Positions 18,403 through 27,599 of a stretch of 64,000 nt of DNA are shown in pieces. Source of the DNA: Nocardioides sp. URHA0032. Its GTDB lineage: Bacteria > Actinomycetota > Actinomycetes > Propionibacteriales > Nocardioidaceae. Location: positions 62,001 to 126,000 of the forward strand of contig NZ_KK211159.1 in NCBI RefSeq assembly GCF_000620645.1, written 5' to 3'. The notes below the pieces were generated by a model. That model had not been told where the DNA came from, did not search any database, and saw only the letters and a program-made list of their open reading frames with translations. Within the stretch, counting starts at the first letter, position 1. Each line of letters begins with the position of its first letter. A program made the position numbers and the translations under genes.

Positions 18403-20310
18403 CTACCGCGCCAGCCAGGCGGCGTACGCGTCGAAGGTGTAGGGCCGGCCGAGGAAGTCGGCGACCAGGTCGGCGGCGTCGCGGGAGCCACCGGGGGCGA
18501 GGACGCGGTCGCGGTACCGGCCGGCGACGGCCGCGTCGAAGAGGTCGCCGGGGTCGAAGGCCGAGAACAGGTCCTTCGCGATCACCAGCGACCACATGTA
18601 GGTGTAGTACGCCGAGGAGTAGCCGGACAGGTGGCCGAAGCTGGCGAACATGTGGGTGCCGTCGATGTAGGCGAACGGCGAGTACCGGGCCTGCAGCTCG
18701 CGCATCGCGGCGGTCAGGTCGGAGGGCCGGTCGGTGTGGAACCGGTAGGACATCGCCGCGTAGAACATCTGGGTCCGGGCCTGGTAGCCCTTCCCGAAGT
18801 CGTCGGCAGCCCGCATCCGCGCGACCAGGTCCGCCGGGATCGGGTCGCCGGACGGCGAGAGTGCGAACGTCCGCAGCACGTCGGCGTCCCACGCCCACTC
18901 CTCGAGCATCTGGCTCGGCGCCTCGACGAAGTCCCACTCGGTCGCGACACCGGAGAACCGCGTCCACTCCCCCGACCCCGCGAGCACGTGGTGGACCAGG
19001 TGGCCGAACTCGTGGAACAGCGTCACCACGTGGTCGTGCTCCATCAGGCCGCGGCTGAAGTTGCAGACCAGCGCACCCTCGGCGAGCTGCCGCCCGGCCA
19101 GCCCGTCGACGAGCGAGAACTGCGCGGCGTGCTTGTACTTCCCCTCGCGCGGGTGCAGGTCGAGGTAGATCCGGCCGATCCGCGCGCCGTCCCGCACCAC
19201 GTCGTGGGCCGTGACGTCCTCGTGCCAGACCTGCGCGTCCGGCACCGCGACGTACGAGATGCCGAACAGCCGGGCCGTCACGTCGAGCAGTCCCTGCCGC
19301 ACCCGGCCGAAGTCGAAGTAGGTCCGCACCTGCTGGGCGTCGACGTCGTGCCGCTCCTGCCGCACCAGCTCCTCGTAGTAGGAGGCGTCGGCCGAGTCGA
19401 TCCACCCGGCGTCGGGCACGTCGCGGCGGTACCGCTCCAGCAGCAGCCCGAGGTCACGCCGCATCGGCTCGGCGGCCGCATCGGTGATCCGGTCGATGAA
19501 CTCGGGGATCGCCGGCCCCGTGCCGATCATCTTCACGTCCGCGTCGTACGACGCCCAGTCGGCGTACCCGACCAGCCTGGCCAGCTCCTCACGCAGCGCG
19601 AACAGCTCGTGCAGGAGCGGCTCGTTCTCGGGCCAGCCGCGCTCGAGGAAGGCCACGGTGACGTCGCGGCGCACGGCCGCGTCGTGGACGAACATCCGGG
19701 CCGGCACCGAGTCCGGGTAGTCGGTGGTGACCGTGACCAGGCCGTCCTCGTCGGCCGGGTGCGCGTCGAGCCAGTCCTGGGGGAGGCCGTCGAGCCGGGC
19801 GGCCGGCACGCGGACGGTCCGCACGTCGTCGCGGATGTTGCGGCCGAACTCCTGCCCCACCTCGGTCAGCCGTTCGTTGATCTGCGCCAGCCGGGTGCGC
19901 GCCTCGTCGTCGAGGTCGACGCCCGCGCGCCGGAAGTCGTCGAGGGTCTTGGTCAGCAGGCGGGCCGCGACCGGGTCGAGCCCGTCGGCGGATGCAGCCG
20001 CGAACACCTCGAAGAGCCGCCGGTCCTGGCGCAGCTCGGTGACGTACCGGTCGACCTCCAGCTCCGCCTGCTCGCAGGTCGTGCGGACCCCCTCGAGCGG
20101 GTGCACGTTGGCGAGCAGCGACGCGGTCGCCGCGACGTTCGACAGGTGCCGCGACACCTCGTCCCACTGCCGCAGCAGTGCGAGGGGGTCGGCCGGCGGG
20201 TCCGACCGGAGCCCCTCGACGAGCTCCCGCGCCGCCGCGAGTCCGTCCCTGGTCCGGCCCTCCACCCACTCCTGCGCGTCGTCGGCCGTGGGAAGGGCGA
20301 GGGGCGTCAT
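18403..20310 (-). CDS. M3 family zinc oligopeptidase
   Basis: 635-residue metallopeptidase of the thimet oligopeptidase/Dcp type, cleaving short peptides in the cytosol. The zinc motif HEFGH is at residues 433-437, with the third ligand (Glu) in EAPSQMLEEW about 25 residues later. MSYRFHTD and HLSGYSSAYYTYMWS are the usual C-terminal M3 landmarks. No signal peptide is seen. The ATG overlaps the sigma factor stop by 4 bp, so it is the last gene of a three-gene operon with the ECF42-like sigma factor and the YCII protein. Cotranscription of a peptidase with this sigma group is not something I recall as typical. Confidence 0.95.
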   Translation of the reverse strand: MTPLALPTADDAQEWVEGRTRDGLAAARELVEGLRSDPPADPLALLRQWDEVSRHLSNVAATASLLANVHPLEGVRTTCEQAELEVDRYVTELRQDRRLFEVFAAASADGLDPVAARLLTKTLDDFRRAGVDLDDEARTRLAQINERLTEVGQEFGRNIRDDVRTVRVPAARLDGLPQDWLDAHPADEDGLVTVTTDYPDSVPARMFVHDAAVRRDVTVAFLERGWPENEPLLHELFALREELARLVGYADWASYDADVKMIGTGPAIPEFIDRITDAAAEPMRRDLGLLLERYRRDVPDAGWIDSADASYYEELVRQERHDVDAQQVRTYFDFGRVRQGLLDVTARLFGISYVAVPDAQVWHEDVTAHDVVRDGARIGRIYLDLHPREGKYKHAAQFSLVDGLAGRQLAEGALVCNFSRGLMEHDHVVTLFHEFGHLVHHVLAGSGEWTRFSGVATEWDFVEAPSQMLEEWAWDADVLRTFALSPSGDPIPADLVARMRAADDFGKGYQARTQMFYAAMSYRFHTDRPSDLTAAMRELQARYSPFAYIDGTHMFASFGHLSGYSSAYYTYMWSLVIAKDLFSAFDPGDLFDAAVAGRYRDRVLAPGGSRDAADLVADFLGRPYTFDAYAAWLAR

Positions 20311-21518
20311 GGCGCCAGACTGCCACGCCGCCTGGAGAGGTACGCCCGCTCCGCCGGGTTCTCGGTCGCGGCGATCGCGGCGTCGTACGCCGCCCGCGCC
20401 TCGGCGCTCCGGCCGAGCCGGCGGAGCAGGTCGGCCCGGGTCGCGTGAAAGGCGTGGTACGACGTGAGCCCGAGCCCGTCGACCTGCGCGAGGGCGACCT
20501 CGGGACCGTCCAGCTCGGCGAGCGCGACGGCCCGGTTCAGTGCGACGACGGGGGTCGGCGCGACGGCGTAGAGCTGGTCGTACAGCGCCGCGATCTGTCC
20601 CCAGTCGGTGGCCGACATGTCGGGTGCGTCGGTGTGCACGGCGTTGATCGCCGCCATCAGCTGGTACTGCCCCGGACGGCCGATCTGCAGGCACTCGCGC
20701 ACGAGCGCGTGGCCCTCCGCGATCAGCTCCCGGTCCCAGCCGCCGCGGTCCTGGTCGCGCAGCGGCACCAGCTCGCCGGCGGCGTCGACCCGGGTCGGCC
20801 GGCGGGCCTCGATGAGCAGCATCAGCGCCAGCAGCCCGGCCACCTCCGGCTGCCCGGGCAGCAGCTCGCGCAGGATGCGGCCGAGGCGGATCGCCTCGCC
20901 GGTGAGGTCCTCGCGGATCGAGTGCTGACCGGAGCTCGCGAGGTAGCCCTCGTTGAAGACCAGGTAGACGACCGCGAGCACACCCCCGAGCCGCGCCGTC
21001 AGGTCGTCGGCGTCCGGGACCCGGTACGGGATGTTCGCCGTGCTGATCTTCTTCTTCGCGCGCGTGATCCGCTGCGCCATCGTCGTCTCCGGCACCAGGA
21101 ACGCCTGCGCGATCTCGCCGACGGTCAGCCCGCCCAGGAGGCGCAGGGTCAGGGCCACGCGAGCCTCCGGCGCGAGCGCCGGGTGGCAGCAGGTGAAGAT
21201 GAGCCGCAGCCGGTCGTCCTCGACCAGCCCGGTCGGTTCGTGCGGGGTGTCGTCGTGGATCATCAGGGCCGCCTGGTGCTTCGCGTCTCGGTGGGACTCG
21301 CGGCGGATCCGGTCGATGGCGCGGTTGCCGGCGGTCGTGGTCAGCCAGCCGCCCGGGTTGGGAGGTACGCCGTCGACCGGCCACCTCTCGACCGCGACCA
21401 GCAGCGCCTCGCCGGCCGCCTCCTCGGCGATGTCGATGTCGCCGAACCGTCGTACCAGCGAGGCGACCACCCGGCCGTACTCCTCGCGGTAGATCCGCTC
21501 GATCGCCGCCTGCGTCAC
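20307..21518 (-). CDS. ECF RNA polymerase sigma factor with C-terminal TPR extension (ECF42-like)
   Basis: 403 residues from GTG 21518. Region 2 (about 5-75) contains YREEYGRVVASLVRRFGDIDIAEEAAGEALLVAVERWP and NPGGWLTTTAGNRAIDRIRRE. Region 4 (about 125-175) contains ALTLRLLGGLTVGEIAQAFLVPETTMAQRITRAKKKI. A 220-residue helical extension follows with FNEGYLAS, EARRPTRVDAAGELVPLRDQDRGGWDRELI and VALNRAVALAELDGPEVAL, a TPR-like tail. A long conserved C-terminal extension plus an adjacent YCII/DGPF gene are the defining marks of group ECF42, which has no anti-sigma factor; the tail itself is thought to control activity. GTGA overlap with the YCII gene, ATGA overlap with the M3 peptidase. Confidence 0.93.
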   Translation of the reverse strand: MTQAAIERIYREEYGRVVASLVRRFGDIDIAEEAAGEALLVAVERWPVDGVPPNPGGWLTTTAGNRAIDRIRRESHRDAKHQAALMIHDDTPHEPTGLVEDDRLRLIFTCCHPALAPEARVALTLRLLGGLTVGEIAQAFLVPETTMAQRITRAKKKISTANIPYRVPDADDLTARLGGVLAVVYLVFNEGYLASSGQHSIREDLTGEAIRLGRILRELLPGQPEVAGLLALMLLIEARRPTRVDAAGELVPLRDQDRGGWDRELIAEGHALVRECLQIGRPGQYQLMAAINAVHTDAPDMSATDWGQIAALYDQLYAVAPTPVVALNRAVALAELDGPEVALAQVDGLGLTSYHAFHATRADLLRRLGRSAEARAAYDAAIAATENPAERAYLSRRRGSLAP

Positions 21519-21868
21519 GCAGGCTCGTCCTGGAACGGCCGGACCTCGACCTTGCCGCCGCAGGCGGCCGACGCCTCGACGGCCCAGCGGATCGCGGTGT
21601 CGCGGTCGGGGAGGTCGAAGACCCAGAAGCCGCCGAGCCACTCCTTGGTCTCGAGGTACGGCCCGTCGACGAGGATCGGGTCACTGCCGGTGCCGTCGAC
21701 GGTCGTGGCGGTGTCGCCGGGCTTCAGGCCGCCGGCGAACACCCAGATGCCGGCGTCGCGTGCCTTCTCGTTGAAGCGCTCGACGGCCTCGAAGGCCGGC
21801 ATCATCTCCTCGAGCGGGCGGGCGTAGTCGTCCGGGCCGCTGTGCACGCTGAGCAGGTACTGGGTCAT
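21515..21868 (-). CDS. YCII/DGPF-domain protein
   Basis: 117 residues. The YCII-related fold shows MTQYLLSVH at the start, a central FAGGLKPGDTATTVDG and the DGPF-type motif here as LVDGPYLETKEWLGGFWVFDLPD, then a C-terminal VEVRPFQD. Such proteins are usually dimers with a His/Asp pair in the ferredoxin-like fold, but their reaction is unknown. It is the first gene of the operon, with GGAGGAAGCC just before ATG 21868, and overlaps the sigma gene by 4 bp. In other ECF42 loci DGPF genes are the regulated targets, so the operon is probably autoregulated. Confidence 0.93.
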   Translation of the reverse strand: MTQYLLSVHSGPDDYARPLEEMMPAFEAVERFNEKARDAGIWVFAGGLKPGDTATTVDGTGSDPILVDGPYLETKEWLGGFWVFDLPDRDTAIRWAVEASAACGGKVEVRPFQDEPA

Positions 21869-21970
21869 GGCTTCCTCCTGGGGTCGGGGTCCTTCACTGT
21901 CTCCACGAACGACGCGACCCCGGTACGACACCCTTCCCGAAAAGAATCCTGTCTGCCTACTGTGAGGCCC

Positions 21971-22351
21971 ATGTCGGCTCCCGAGTTCCGCCTGTCGTCG
22001 ACCGTGCTCGGCACCGCCGACCCCCGCGGCCTGGCCGCCTTCTACCGGGACCTGCTCGGCTGGGAGGTCCGGACGGACCGGCCGGAGTGGGTGGTGCTGG
22101 AGCCGCCGGCCGGTACGGCGGGCCTCGCGTTCCAGCTCGAGGACGGGCACGTGCCACCCAGCTGGCCGTCCGGCCCGGGCGAGCAGCAGATGCAGTCGCA
22201 CCTCGACATCGCCGTCGACGACCTCGACCAGGGTGTCGCCCGCGCGAAGGCGCTGGGCGCCGGGCTGGCGCCGTACCAGCCGCAGGACGACGTCCGAGTG
22301 CTGCTCGATCCGGCCGGCCACCCCTTCTGCCTCTTCGCACCGGTGCACTGA
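21971..22351 (+). CDS. VOC superfamily (glyoxalase-like) protein
   Basis: 126 residues, two beta-alpha-beta-beta-beta modules: LSSTVLGTADPRGLAAFYRDLLGWEVR in the first and HLDIAVDDLDQGVARAKALGAGL ... DPAGHPFCLFAP in the second. This is the common actinobacterial VOC form ending DPAGHPFCL, of unknown substrate. The metal ligands His/Glu of glyoxalase I are not all present. The start at ATG 21971 is weakly supported (a GTG three codons upstream is possible). It is 18 bp ahead of a DinB-fold enzyme on the same strand. Confidence 0.88.
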   Translation: MSAPEFRLSSTVLGTADPRGLAAFYRDLLGWEVRTDRPEWVVLEPPAGTAGLAFQLEDGHVPPSWPSGPGEQQMQSHLDIAVDDLDQGVARAKALGAGLAPYQPQDDVRVLLDPAGHPFCLFAPVH

Positions 22352-22369
22352 GCGGTCTACCGTCTGGCC

Positions 22370-22963
22370 ATGACCGACTGGGGTGTGCTGTACCGGCACA
22401 ACGTCGCCGCCGTCTCCGCGCTCGCCGGCGACCTCACCGACGAGCAGCTCGGGACGACGGTCCCGGGCACGCCCGCATGGCGGGTGCACGACGTGCTTGC
22501 CCACCTGGCAGGGGGCGCGTCCGACGCGGTCACCGGACGGATGGACGGGGCGCCGACCCCCGAGTGGACCTCGCGGCACGTCAGCGAGCGGCAGCAGCTC
22601 CCGGTCAGCGACCTGCTCGCGGAGCTGGACACCCACCAGGACGCGATCGTCGAGACGACCGTCGACAACCCGCGCCCGGCGATCGTCTGGGACATCTCGG
22701 TCCACCATGCCGACCTCCACGAGGCGCTCGGTCTCGGGATGCTGCCCGAGGGCCTGTGGGCCCCGGTGCTGGCCGGCGTCGCCCCGATGAAGTTCGGCAC
22801 CGCCGGGGTACCCGAGGACGTGGACCGCTACGAGCTGTTCCGTGCGATCTTCTCGCGGCGCTCGCGCACCCAGATGCAGGCCTGGGGACTGCCGCTGTCT
22901 CCCGAGCAGCTCGACGAGCTGTGCATCTTCGGTCCCCGCGAGGACGATCAGCCCCTACCCTGA
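22370..22963 (+). CDS. DinB/maleylpyruvate isomerase-fold protein (TIGR03083-type)
   Basis: 197 residues. Four-helix DinB-like N-terminus with TVPGTPAWRVHDVLAHLAGGASDA (first metal His in HDVLAHL), VWDISVHHADLHEALG (second His-rich helix) and a C-terminal mini-domain near EDVDRYELFRAIFSRRSRTQMQAWG. This is the mycothiol-dependent maleylpyruvate isomerase family pattern. Members transfer or act with mycothiol on various substrates. It is probably cotranscribed with the VOC gene before it and GH6 after it (5 bp gap). Confidence 0.85.
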   Translation: MTDWGVLYRHNVAAVSALAGDLTDEQLGTTVPGTPAWRVHDVLAHLAGGASDAVTGRMDGAPTPEWTSRHVSERQQLPVSDLLAELDTHQDAIVETTVDNPRPAIVWDISVHHADLHEALGLGMLPEGLWAPVLAGVAPMKFGTAGVPEDVDRYELFRAIFSRRSRTQMQAWGLPLSPEQLDELCIFGPREDDQPLP

Positions 22964-22967
22964 TCGG

Positions 22968-23987
22968 GTGCTCCCTCGGTCCGTGTCGACGCGCGCGGTC
23001 GCGCTGCTGGGCGCCCTCGCGCTGGGAGTGGTCGGCCTGGTCGCCCCGAGCGCCGCAGACCCGGTCGGGCACCACGTCGTCGCCAAGACCGACCCGCGCA
23101 AGAAACTCGGGCTGTTCGTCGACCCGAAGATGCCGGCGTACCAGCAGGGCGGCGCCTACCGCCAGGAGATCGGCAGTCGTGCGCAGGCGTTCTGGGTGAT
23201 CCCGGAGGCCTACGACACCAGCCACGTGAAGGACAAGATCCTCGAGTACACCGGCGACGCCGCCGCCGCTCGGAAGACCCCGGTGCTGACGATCTACGGG
23301 ATCCCCGGACGCGACTGCGGCCAGTACTCCTCCGGCAACCCCTTCACGACCGCCGCGCAGTACCGCGGTTGGATCAAGCAGATCGCCGCCGGGCTGCGCG
23401 GCACCCGTCCGCTGGTGATCCTCGAGCCGGACGCGCTGCCGCTCTTCAGCAGCTCTGTGCAGTCCTGCCCGACCAAGCCCGACGGCTGGCAGGCCATGCT
23501 GCGGTACGCCTCCCGGAAGCTCAGCAGCGCCGGCGCATGGGTCTACCTGGACGCCGGGCACTCGAACTGGACGCCGTACGACACCAGGCCCAAATACCTC
23601 AAGGCGGCCGGCGTCGCCTTCGACCGGGGCTTCAGCACCAACGTCTCGAACTTCCGCCCCCTCGCCGACGAGAAGGCGTACGCCGCGAAGATGCTCCGCG
23701 GCCTGCGCAAGCTCGGGATCACGGGCAAGCACTACGTCGTCGACACCTCCCGCAACGGGGCGGCGCCCCCGGACGGCAGCGGGTACGACGTCATCAACCC
23801 GACCTGGGCGCGGCTGGGCAGGGCGCCGCGGCTGCTCTTCGACGGCGCCTTCGACGGGACCCTGTGGGTCAAGCACCCCGGCGAGTCCGACGGCCAGGTC
23901 AACGGCGGCGGGCCGTCCGGCCGGTGGTGCGACATGCTCGCCGACCGGCTGATCGACGGCACCTCGGACCAGGGCTCCTGCCCGTAG
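22968..23987 (+). CDS. Secreted glycoside hydrolase family 6 protein (endoglucanase/cellobiohydrolase type)
   Basis: 339 residues from GTG 22968. A signal peptide (about 1-30, ending SAADP) is followed by a single GH6 domain. Visible GH6 marks are LFVDPKMPAYQQ, VLTIYGIPGRDCGQYSSG (Asp116), ILEPDALPL with the proton donor Asp155, YLDAGHSNWTPYDT, GFSTNVSNF and LWVKHPGESDG with the assigned base region. No cellulose-binding module or linker is present, so it is a compact catalytic domain. It should cleave beta-1,4-glucan outside the cell. The gene runs 5 bp after the DinB-fold gene, but a functional link is not evident. Confidence 0.95.
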   Translation: MLPRSVSTRAVALLGALALGVVGLVAPSAADPVGHHVVAKTDPRKKLGLFVDPKMPAYQQGGAYRQEIGSRAQAFWVIPEAYDTSHVKDKILEYTGDAAAARKTPVLTIYGIPGRDCGQYSSGNPFTTAAQYRGWIKQIAAGLRGTRPLVILEPDALPLFSSSVQSCPTKPDGWQAMLRYASRKLSSAGAWVYLDAGHSNWTPYDTRPKYLKAAGVAFDRGFSTNVSNFRPLADEKAYAAKMLRGLRKLGITGKHYVVDTSRNGAAPPDGSGYDVINPTWARLGRAPRLLFDGAFDGTLWVKHPGESDGQVNGGGPSGRWCDMLADRLIDGTSDQGSCP

Positions 23988-23994
23988 GCGCGCG

Positions 23995-24351
23995 ATGGCG
24001 ACGTACGAAGTCAACCCCGATGCCGTCGCCCACGCGCGCGCCCTGATCGACAAGCGGCAGTACGTCCTGGACAGCGACTGGGGCGAGGTGCAGCCGCGGG
24101 CCGACGACGAGAACGCCTACCTCGAGGGGCACTCCTGGGCCGAGTACGCCGCCTGGCACCTCGGCCTCACCGAGGGCGCGAAGGACGAGACCAAGGCCCG
24201 CTACGCGTTCGCGTACGGCGACCTGCGCCGGGTGCACCGCAGCGGCCTGATCGCCTGCGTGTACCGCGCGGCGGAGTGGCGGCACAAGAAGATCGAGCGG
24301 ACGGCGTACGACCTGCTGCAGCACCTCGACCTCGTCGCCGGCATCGAGTAG
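23995..24351 (+). CDS. Conserved small protein of unknown function
   Basis: 118 residues, MATYEVNPDAVAHARALIDKRQYVLDSDWGEVQPRADDENAYLEGHSWAEYAAWHLGL and a Tyr/Arg-rich C-terminal helix ending LLQHLDLVAGIE. It has many aromatic and charged residues and no Cys pairs, signal or membrane helix. The pattern of small acidic-aromatic single-domain proteins like this recurs in actinobacteria without a known function. It starts 7 bp after the GH6 stop. Confidence 0.85.
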   Translation: MATYEVNPDAVAHARALIDKRQYVLDSDWGEVQPRADDENAYLEGHSWAEYAAWHLGLTEGAKDETKARYAFAYGDLRRVHRSGLIACVYRAAEWRHKKIERTAYDLLQHLDLVAGIE

Positions 24352-24357
24352 CGGCCC

Positions 24358-24633
24358 TCAGGAGATCCTCTCCTCCAGGTGCACGGTCACGCTGTCACCC
24401 GCCTGCTTGCCCGACTCCACGCGCAGCGCCGACTTCACCGGCAGCTTGTGGTTGCCGTCGCCGAGCGCCATGAAGCTGCTCTCGAACGGGACCCCGTCCA
24501 CGGTGCCGCGGACCTTCACCAGACCGTGGGTGCCGAAGAAGTCGGCGGACCTCGGCCACACCACGTAGGTCCAGCCGCCCTTCGCGTCGCTCTTCCGGAG
24601 CACCGCCTCGAACGTCACGTCGATGTCCGTCAT
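24358..24633 (-). CDS. DUF1905 protein
   Basis: 91 residues, [71 protein letters not shown], the complete DUF1905 beta-barrel pattern. DUF1905 domains are often fused to YdeI/OmdA. The function is unknown; the fold resembles small-molecule binders. An upstream in-frame ATG at 24669 gives 12 extra residues. Convergent with the preceding gene, 6 bp apart. Confidence 0.85.
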   Translation of the reverse strand: MTDIDVTFEAVLRKSDAKGGWTYVVWPRSADFFGTHGLVKVRGTVDGVPFESSFMALGDGNHKLPVKSALRVESGKQAGDSVTVHLEERIS

Positions 24634-24760
24634 GACACTTCGACCGTCCTCGCCGGCCGAAGTCATCGCTCCCCCGGAGAACGGGTCCCACACCGACTCG
24701 ACCCCGGTCATCGAGCCGGCGGTACCCGCCGGGGAACAACGTCCGCGCCGGTAGAGTTCG

Positions 24761-26053
24761 GTGATCGTGCGCAGGTTCCGGGCTCTGGTGGCCGACACCC
24801 GACCCCTCCGGAACGAGCACTTCCGCCGCCTCTGGCTCGCGAACATCGTCACGGTCGTCGGCGCCCAGCTCACGGTGGTCGCGGTGCCGGCCCAGATCTA
24901 CCAGATCAGCGGGTCGTCGGCGTACGTCGGCCTGACCGGCCTGTTCGGCCTGGTGCCGCTGATCGTGTTCGGCCTCTGGGGCGGCGCGCTCGCGGACGTC
25001 TTCGACCGGCGCACGATGCTGATCTGCACGACCGCCGGGCTGATCGTCACGAGCGGGCTGTTCTGGCTGCAGGCGGCGCTCGGCAACACCGACGTGTGGC
25101 TGCTGCTCGGCCTGTTCTCGGTCCAGCAGGCGTTCTTCGCCGTGAACCAGCCGACCCGCAGCGCGGTGCTGCCGAAGCTGCTGCCCGCCGAGCTGCTGCC
25201 CGCGGCGAACTCGCTCAACATGACGATCTTCCAGGCAGGCGCGATCGGCGGTCCGCTGGTGGCCGGCGTGCTGATCCCGGTCTTCGGGTTCGAGTGGCTG
25301 TACCTCATCGACACGTTCACGCTGTTCGCGACGCTGAGCGCCGTCGTACGCCTCCCGCGGCTGCCGGTCGAGGACGCCGCGAAGGGGACGCCGGGCCTGC
25401 GCTCGGTGATCGAGGGCTTCACCTACCTCAAGGGTCACCCGGTGCTGCTGATGTCGTTCGTGGTCGACCTGATCGCGATGGTCTTCGGCATGCCGCGGGC
25501 GCTGTTCCCGGAGATCGCGCACCTCTCGTTCGGCGGTCCGGACGAGGGCGGCCTCGTCTTCGCGCTGCTGTTCGCGGCGATCCCGGCCGGCGCGGTCATC
25601 GGCGGCGTGTTCTCCGGCTGGGTGTCGCGCGTCGATCGGCAGGGGTACGCCGTGATCGTCTGCATCCTCGTCTGGGGCCTGGCGATGACCGGCTTCGGGC
25701 TCGCGGTCGGGCTCGCCGACCACTGGCAGCAGGCGATGCTGGTCGTCGCGCTGCTGATGCTGGTGATCGGAGGCGCGGCCGACATGGCGTCGGCGGCCTT
25801 CCGGACCTCGATGCTGCAGAGCGCCGCCAACGACTCTGTCCGCGGCCGTCTCCAGGGCGTCTTCATCGTCGTGGTCGCGGGCGGGCCCCGGATCGCCGAC
25901 GTCGTGCACGGCACCAGCGCGGCGCTGGTGGGCACGGCCGCCGCTGCCGCCGGCGGGGGACTGCTGGTCGTGGTCGGGACCGTGGCGGCGGCCGTCGTCG
26001 TCCCGTCCTTCGTCCGCTACCGGGTCACCCGGTCGGCCTCACCGGTCGAGTAG
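24761..26053 (+). CDS. MFS transporter (MFS_3, EntS/MefA-type exporter)
   Basis: 430 residues from GTG 24761 (a second GTG two codons later). Twelve membrane helices are visible. The characteristic N-terminus is [71 protein letters not shown], followed by the mid-loop [22 protein letters not shown]. This subfamily exports siderophores, macrolides or similar drugs by proton antiport. The substrate is unknown. The 3' end overlaps the convergent DinB gene by 15 bp. Confidence 0.94.
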   Translation: MIVRRFRALVADTRPLRNEHFRRLWLANIVTVVGAQLTVVAVPAQIYQISGSSAYVGLTGLFGLVPLIVFGLWGGALADVFDRRTMLICTTAGLIVTSGLFWLQAALGNTDVWLLLGLFSVQQAFFAVNQPTRSAVLPKLLPAELLPAANSLNMTIFQAGAIGGPLVAGVLIPVFGFEWLYLIDTFTLFATLSAVVRLPRLPVEDAAKGTPGLRSVIEGFTYLKGHPVLLMSFVVDLIAMVFGMPRALFPEIAHLSFGGPDEGGLVFALLFAAIPAGAVIGGVFSGWVSRVDRQGYAVIVCILVWGLAMTGFGLAVGLADHWQQAMLVVALLMLVIGGAADMASAAFRTSMLQSAANDSVRGRLQGVFIVVVAGGPRIADVVHGTSAALVGTAAAAAGGGLLVVVGTVAAAVVVPSFVRYRVTRSASPVE

Positions 26054-26542
26054 CCCGCGCAGGTACGCCGCCTGCCCGACGTGCTGGGCGTCGTCGTCCG
26101 CGACGCTGACCAGCCGGACGCCGAGGCTGACCGGCGGGTCCCATCGCTCGTCGACGATCCGGTCCAGGTCGGCCTCGCTCAAGGTCTTCAGGTACGCGAC
26201 GGTCGCGTCGTGGCAGGCGCGGAGGTAGTCGGCCAGCAGCTCACCGCCGGCCCGGACCTTCCCGACCTGCTCGCTGGTGTGGCCGTACCCGTGGTCGTTC
26301 GGGTCGAGGTCCAGGCCGAACCGGTCCACCCAGCCCTGGGTGAACCAGACCTGCTCGGTGCCGGCCACGTCGGCGATCTGGGCGTCCTGGACGCGAGCCG
26401 CGTGCCACACCAGCCAGGCGATGGAGTTGGCGTCGGGCGTCGGGCGGTGCGCGAGGGTGTCCTCGTCGAGGCCGCCGACGACGGCGACGCCGTTCTCGAG
26501 GACACGCTCGAAGAAGTCGATGTACACGTCCGCTGGGGTCAT
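26039..26542 (-). CDS. DinB/DUF664 family metal-dependent protein
   Basis: 167 residues. Three metal-binding His of the DinB bundle can be placed in WLVWHAARVQDAQIADV (first), YLRACHDATVAYL (second) and [19 protein letters not shown] near the C-terminus (third). Members include bacillithiol/mycothiol transferases, and a thiol-dependent detoxification role is plausible. Start at ATG 26542. The last 15 bp overlap the end of the MFS gene on the other strand. Confidence 0.9.
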   Translation of the reverse strand: MTPADVYIDFFERVLENGVAVVGGLDEDTLAHRPTPDANSIAWLVWHAARVQDAQIADVAGTEQVWFTQGWVDRFGLDLDPNDHGYGHTSEQVGKVRAGGELLADYLRACHDATVAYLKTLSEADLDRIVDERWDPPVSLGVRLVSVADDDAQHVGQAAYLRGLLDR

Positions 26543-26584
26543 GGCCCCGACGTTACGCCCGCGCCGAATGGGTACTCCGGCCCC

Positions 26585-27571
26585 ATGACCAACTTCGGCT
26601 ACACCCTGATGACCGAGCAGAGCGGGCCTCGCGAGCTGGTCCGGTACGCCGTCGCCGCGGAGGAGGTCGGCTTCGACTTCGAGGTGTCGAGCGACCACTA
26701 CTCGCCCTGGTTGACCGAGCAGGGCCACGCGCCGTACGCCTGGACCGTGCTCGGCGCCGTCGCCCAGGCGACCTCGCGGGTCGGCCTGATGACCTACGTG
26801 ACCTGCCCGACGATGCGTTACCACCCTGCGGTCGTCGCCCAGAAGTCCGCGACCCTGCAGATCCTCGCCGAGGGACGGTTCACGCTCGGGCTCGGCAGCG
26901 GCGAGAACCTGAACGAGCACGTGGTCGGCGAGGGCTGGCCCGCGATCCAGGACCGCCAGGACATGCTCCGGGAGGCCGTCGAGATCATCCGCGCGCTGCA
27001 CACCGGCGAGCTGGTCGACCACCGCGGGGAGTACTACCAGGTCGACTCGGCCCGCGTGTGGGACGTGCCCGAGGAGGGCGTCGACATCGGCCTGGCCGTG
27101 GCCGGGGAGCGCGCGATCGAGACGCTCGCGCCGCTCGGCGACCACCTGATCGGCGTCGAGCCGGAGGAGTCCCTGGTGAGGGACTGGAACGCCGTCGACG
27201 GTGCACCGGAGATCGGCCGCGGCGCGCGCGCGATCGGGCAGATCCCGATCTGCTGGGATCCCGACGAGGACACCGCGGTCAAGCGTGCCCACGAGCAGTT
27301 CCGCTGGTTCGGCGGTGGTTGGCAGGTCAACGCCGACCTGCCGACGCCGGCCGGCTTCTCCGGCGCGACCCAGTTCGTGCGGCCAGAGGACGTCGCCGGG
27401 GCGATCCCGTGCGGCCCGGATCTCGACAAGGCGGTCGAGGCGATCTCGGCGTACTGGAAGGCCGGCTTCACCGACATCGCGGTCGTGCAGATCGGGGACG
27501 AGGGGCAGGACCGGTTCCTGGCCGAGGCCGCCGGCCCGCTGCTGGAGAAGCTGCGCGCCGCCGCGCCGTAG
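26585..27571 (+). CDS. F420-dependent luciferase-like oxidoreductase (FGD-like, TIGR03557)
   Basis: 328 residues, an (alpha/beta)8 luciferase-like barrel. Marks include FGYTLMTEQSGPRELVRYAVAAEEVGFDFEVSSDHYSPW, VGLMTYVTCPTMRYHPAVVAQKSATLQILAEGRFTLGLGSGENLNEHVVG, and a late GFTDIAVVQIGDEGQDRFL. This closely follows the F420-dependent glucose-6-phosphate dehydrogenase-like group. It probably uses coenzyme F420 with a hydride from an alcohol or sugar phosphate; the exact substrate is open. ATG 26585 lies 43 bp from the divergent DinB start. It may be cotranscribed with the small membrane protein 28 bp downstream. Confidence 0.93.
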   Translation: MTNFGYTLMTEQSGPRELVRYAVAAEEVGFDFEVSSDHYSPWLTEQGHAPYAWTVLGAVAQATSRVGLMTYVTCPTMRYHPAVVAQKSATLQILAEGRFTLGLGSGENLNEHVVGEGWPAIQDRQDMLREAVEIIRALHTGELVDHRGEYYQVDSARVWDVPEEGVDIGLAVAGERAIETLAPLGDHLIGVEPEESLVRDWNAVDGAPEIGRGARAIGQIPICWDPDEDTAVKRAHEQFRWFGGGWQVNADLPTPAGFSGATQFVRPEDVAGAIPCGPDLDKAVEAISAYWKAGFTDIAVVQIGDEGQDRFLAEAAGPLLEKLRAAAP

Positions 27572-27599
27572 CCGCGCGGCTGGCTACCCTCGACGCGGC

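Noticed and set aside
18403..21684. 1093-residue frame fusing sigma-like sequence to the M3 peptidase
   Set aside because: The part above 20310 is a shadow frame of the ECF sigma factor gene; M3 starts at 20310.
21868..21970. Possible ECF42 promoter (TGTCGT near 21925-21930) upstream of the YCII gene
   Set aside because: The -35-like TGTCGT is present, but the nearest CGTC is only 10 bp away, too close for an ECF spacer; no convincing -10 was found.
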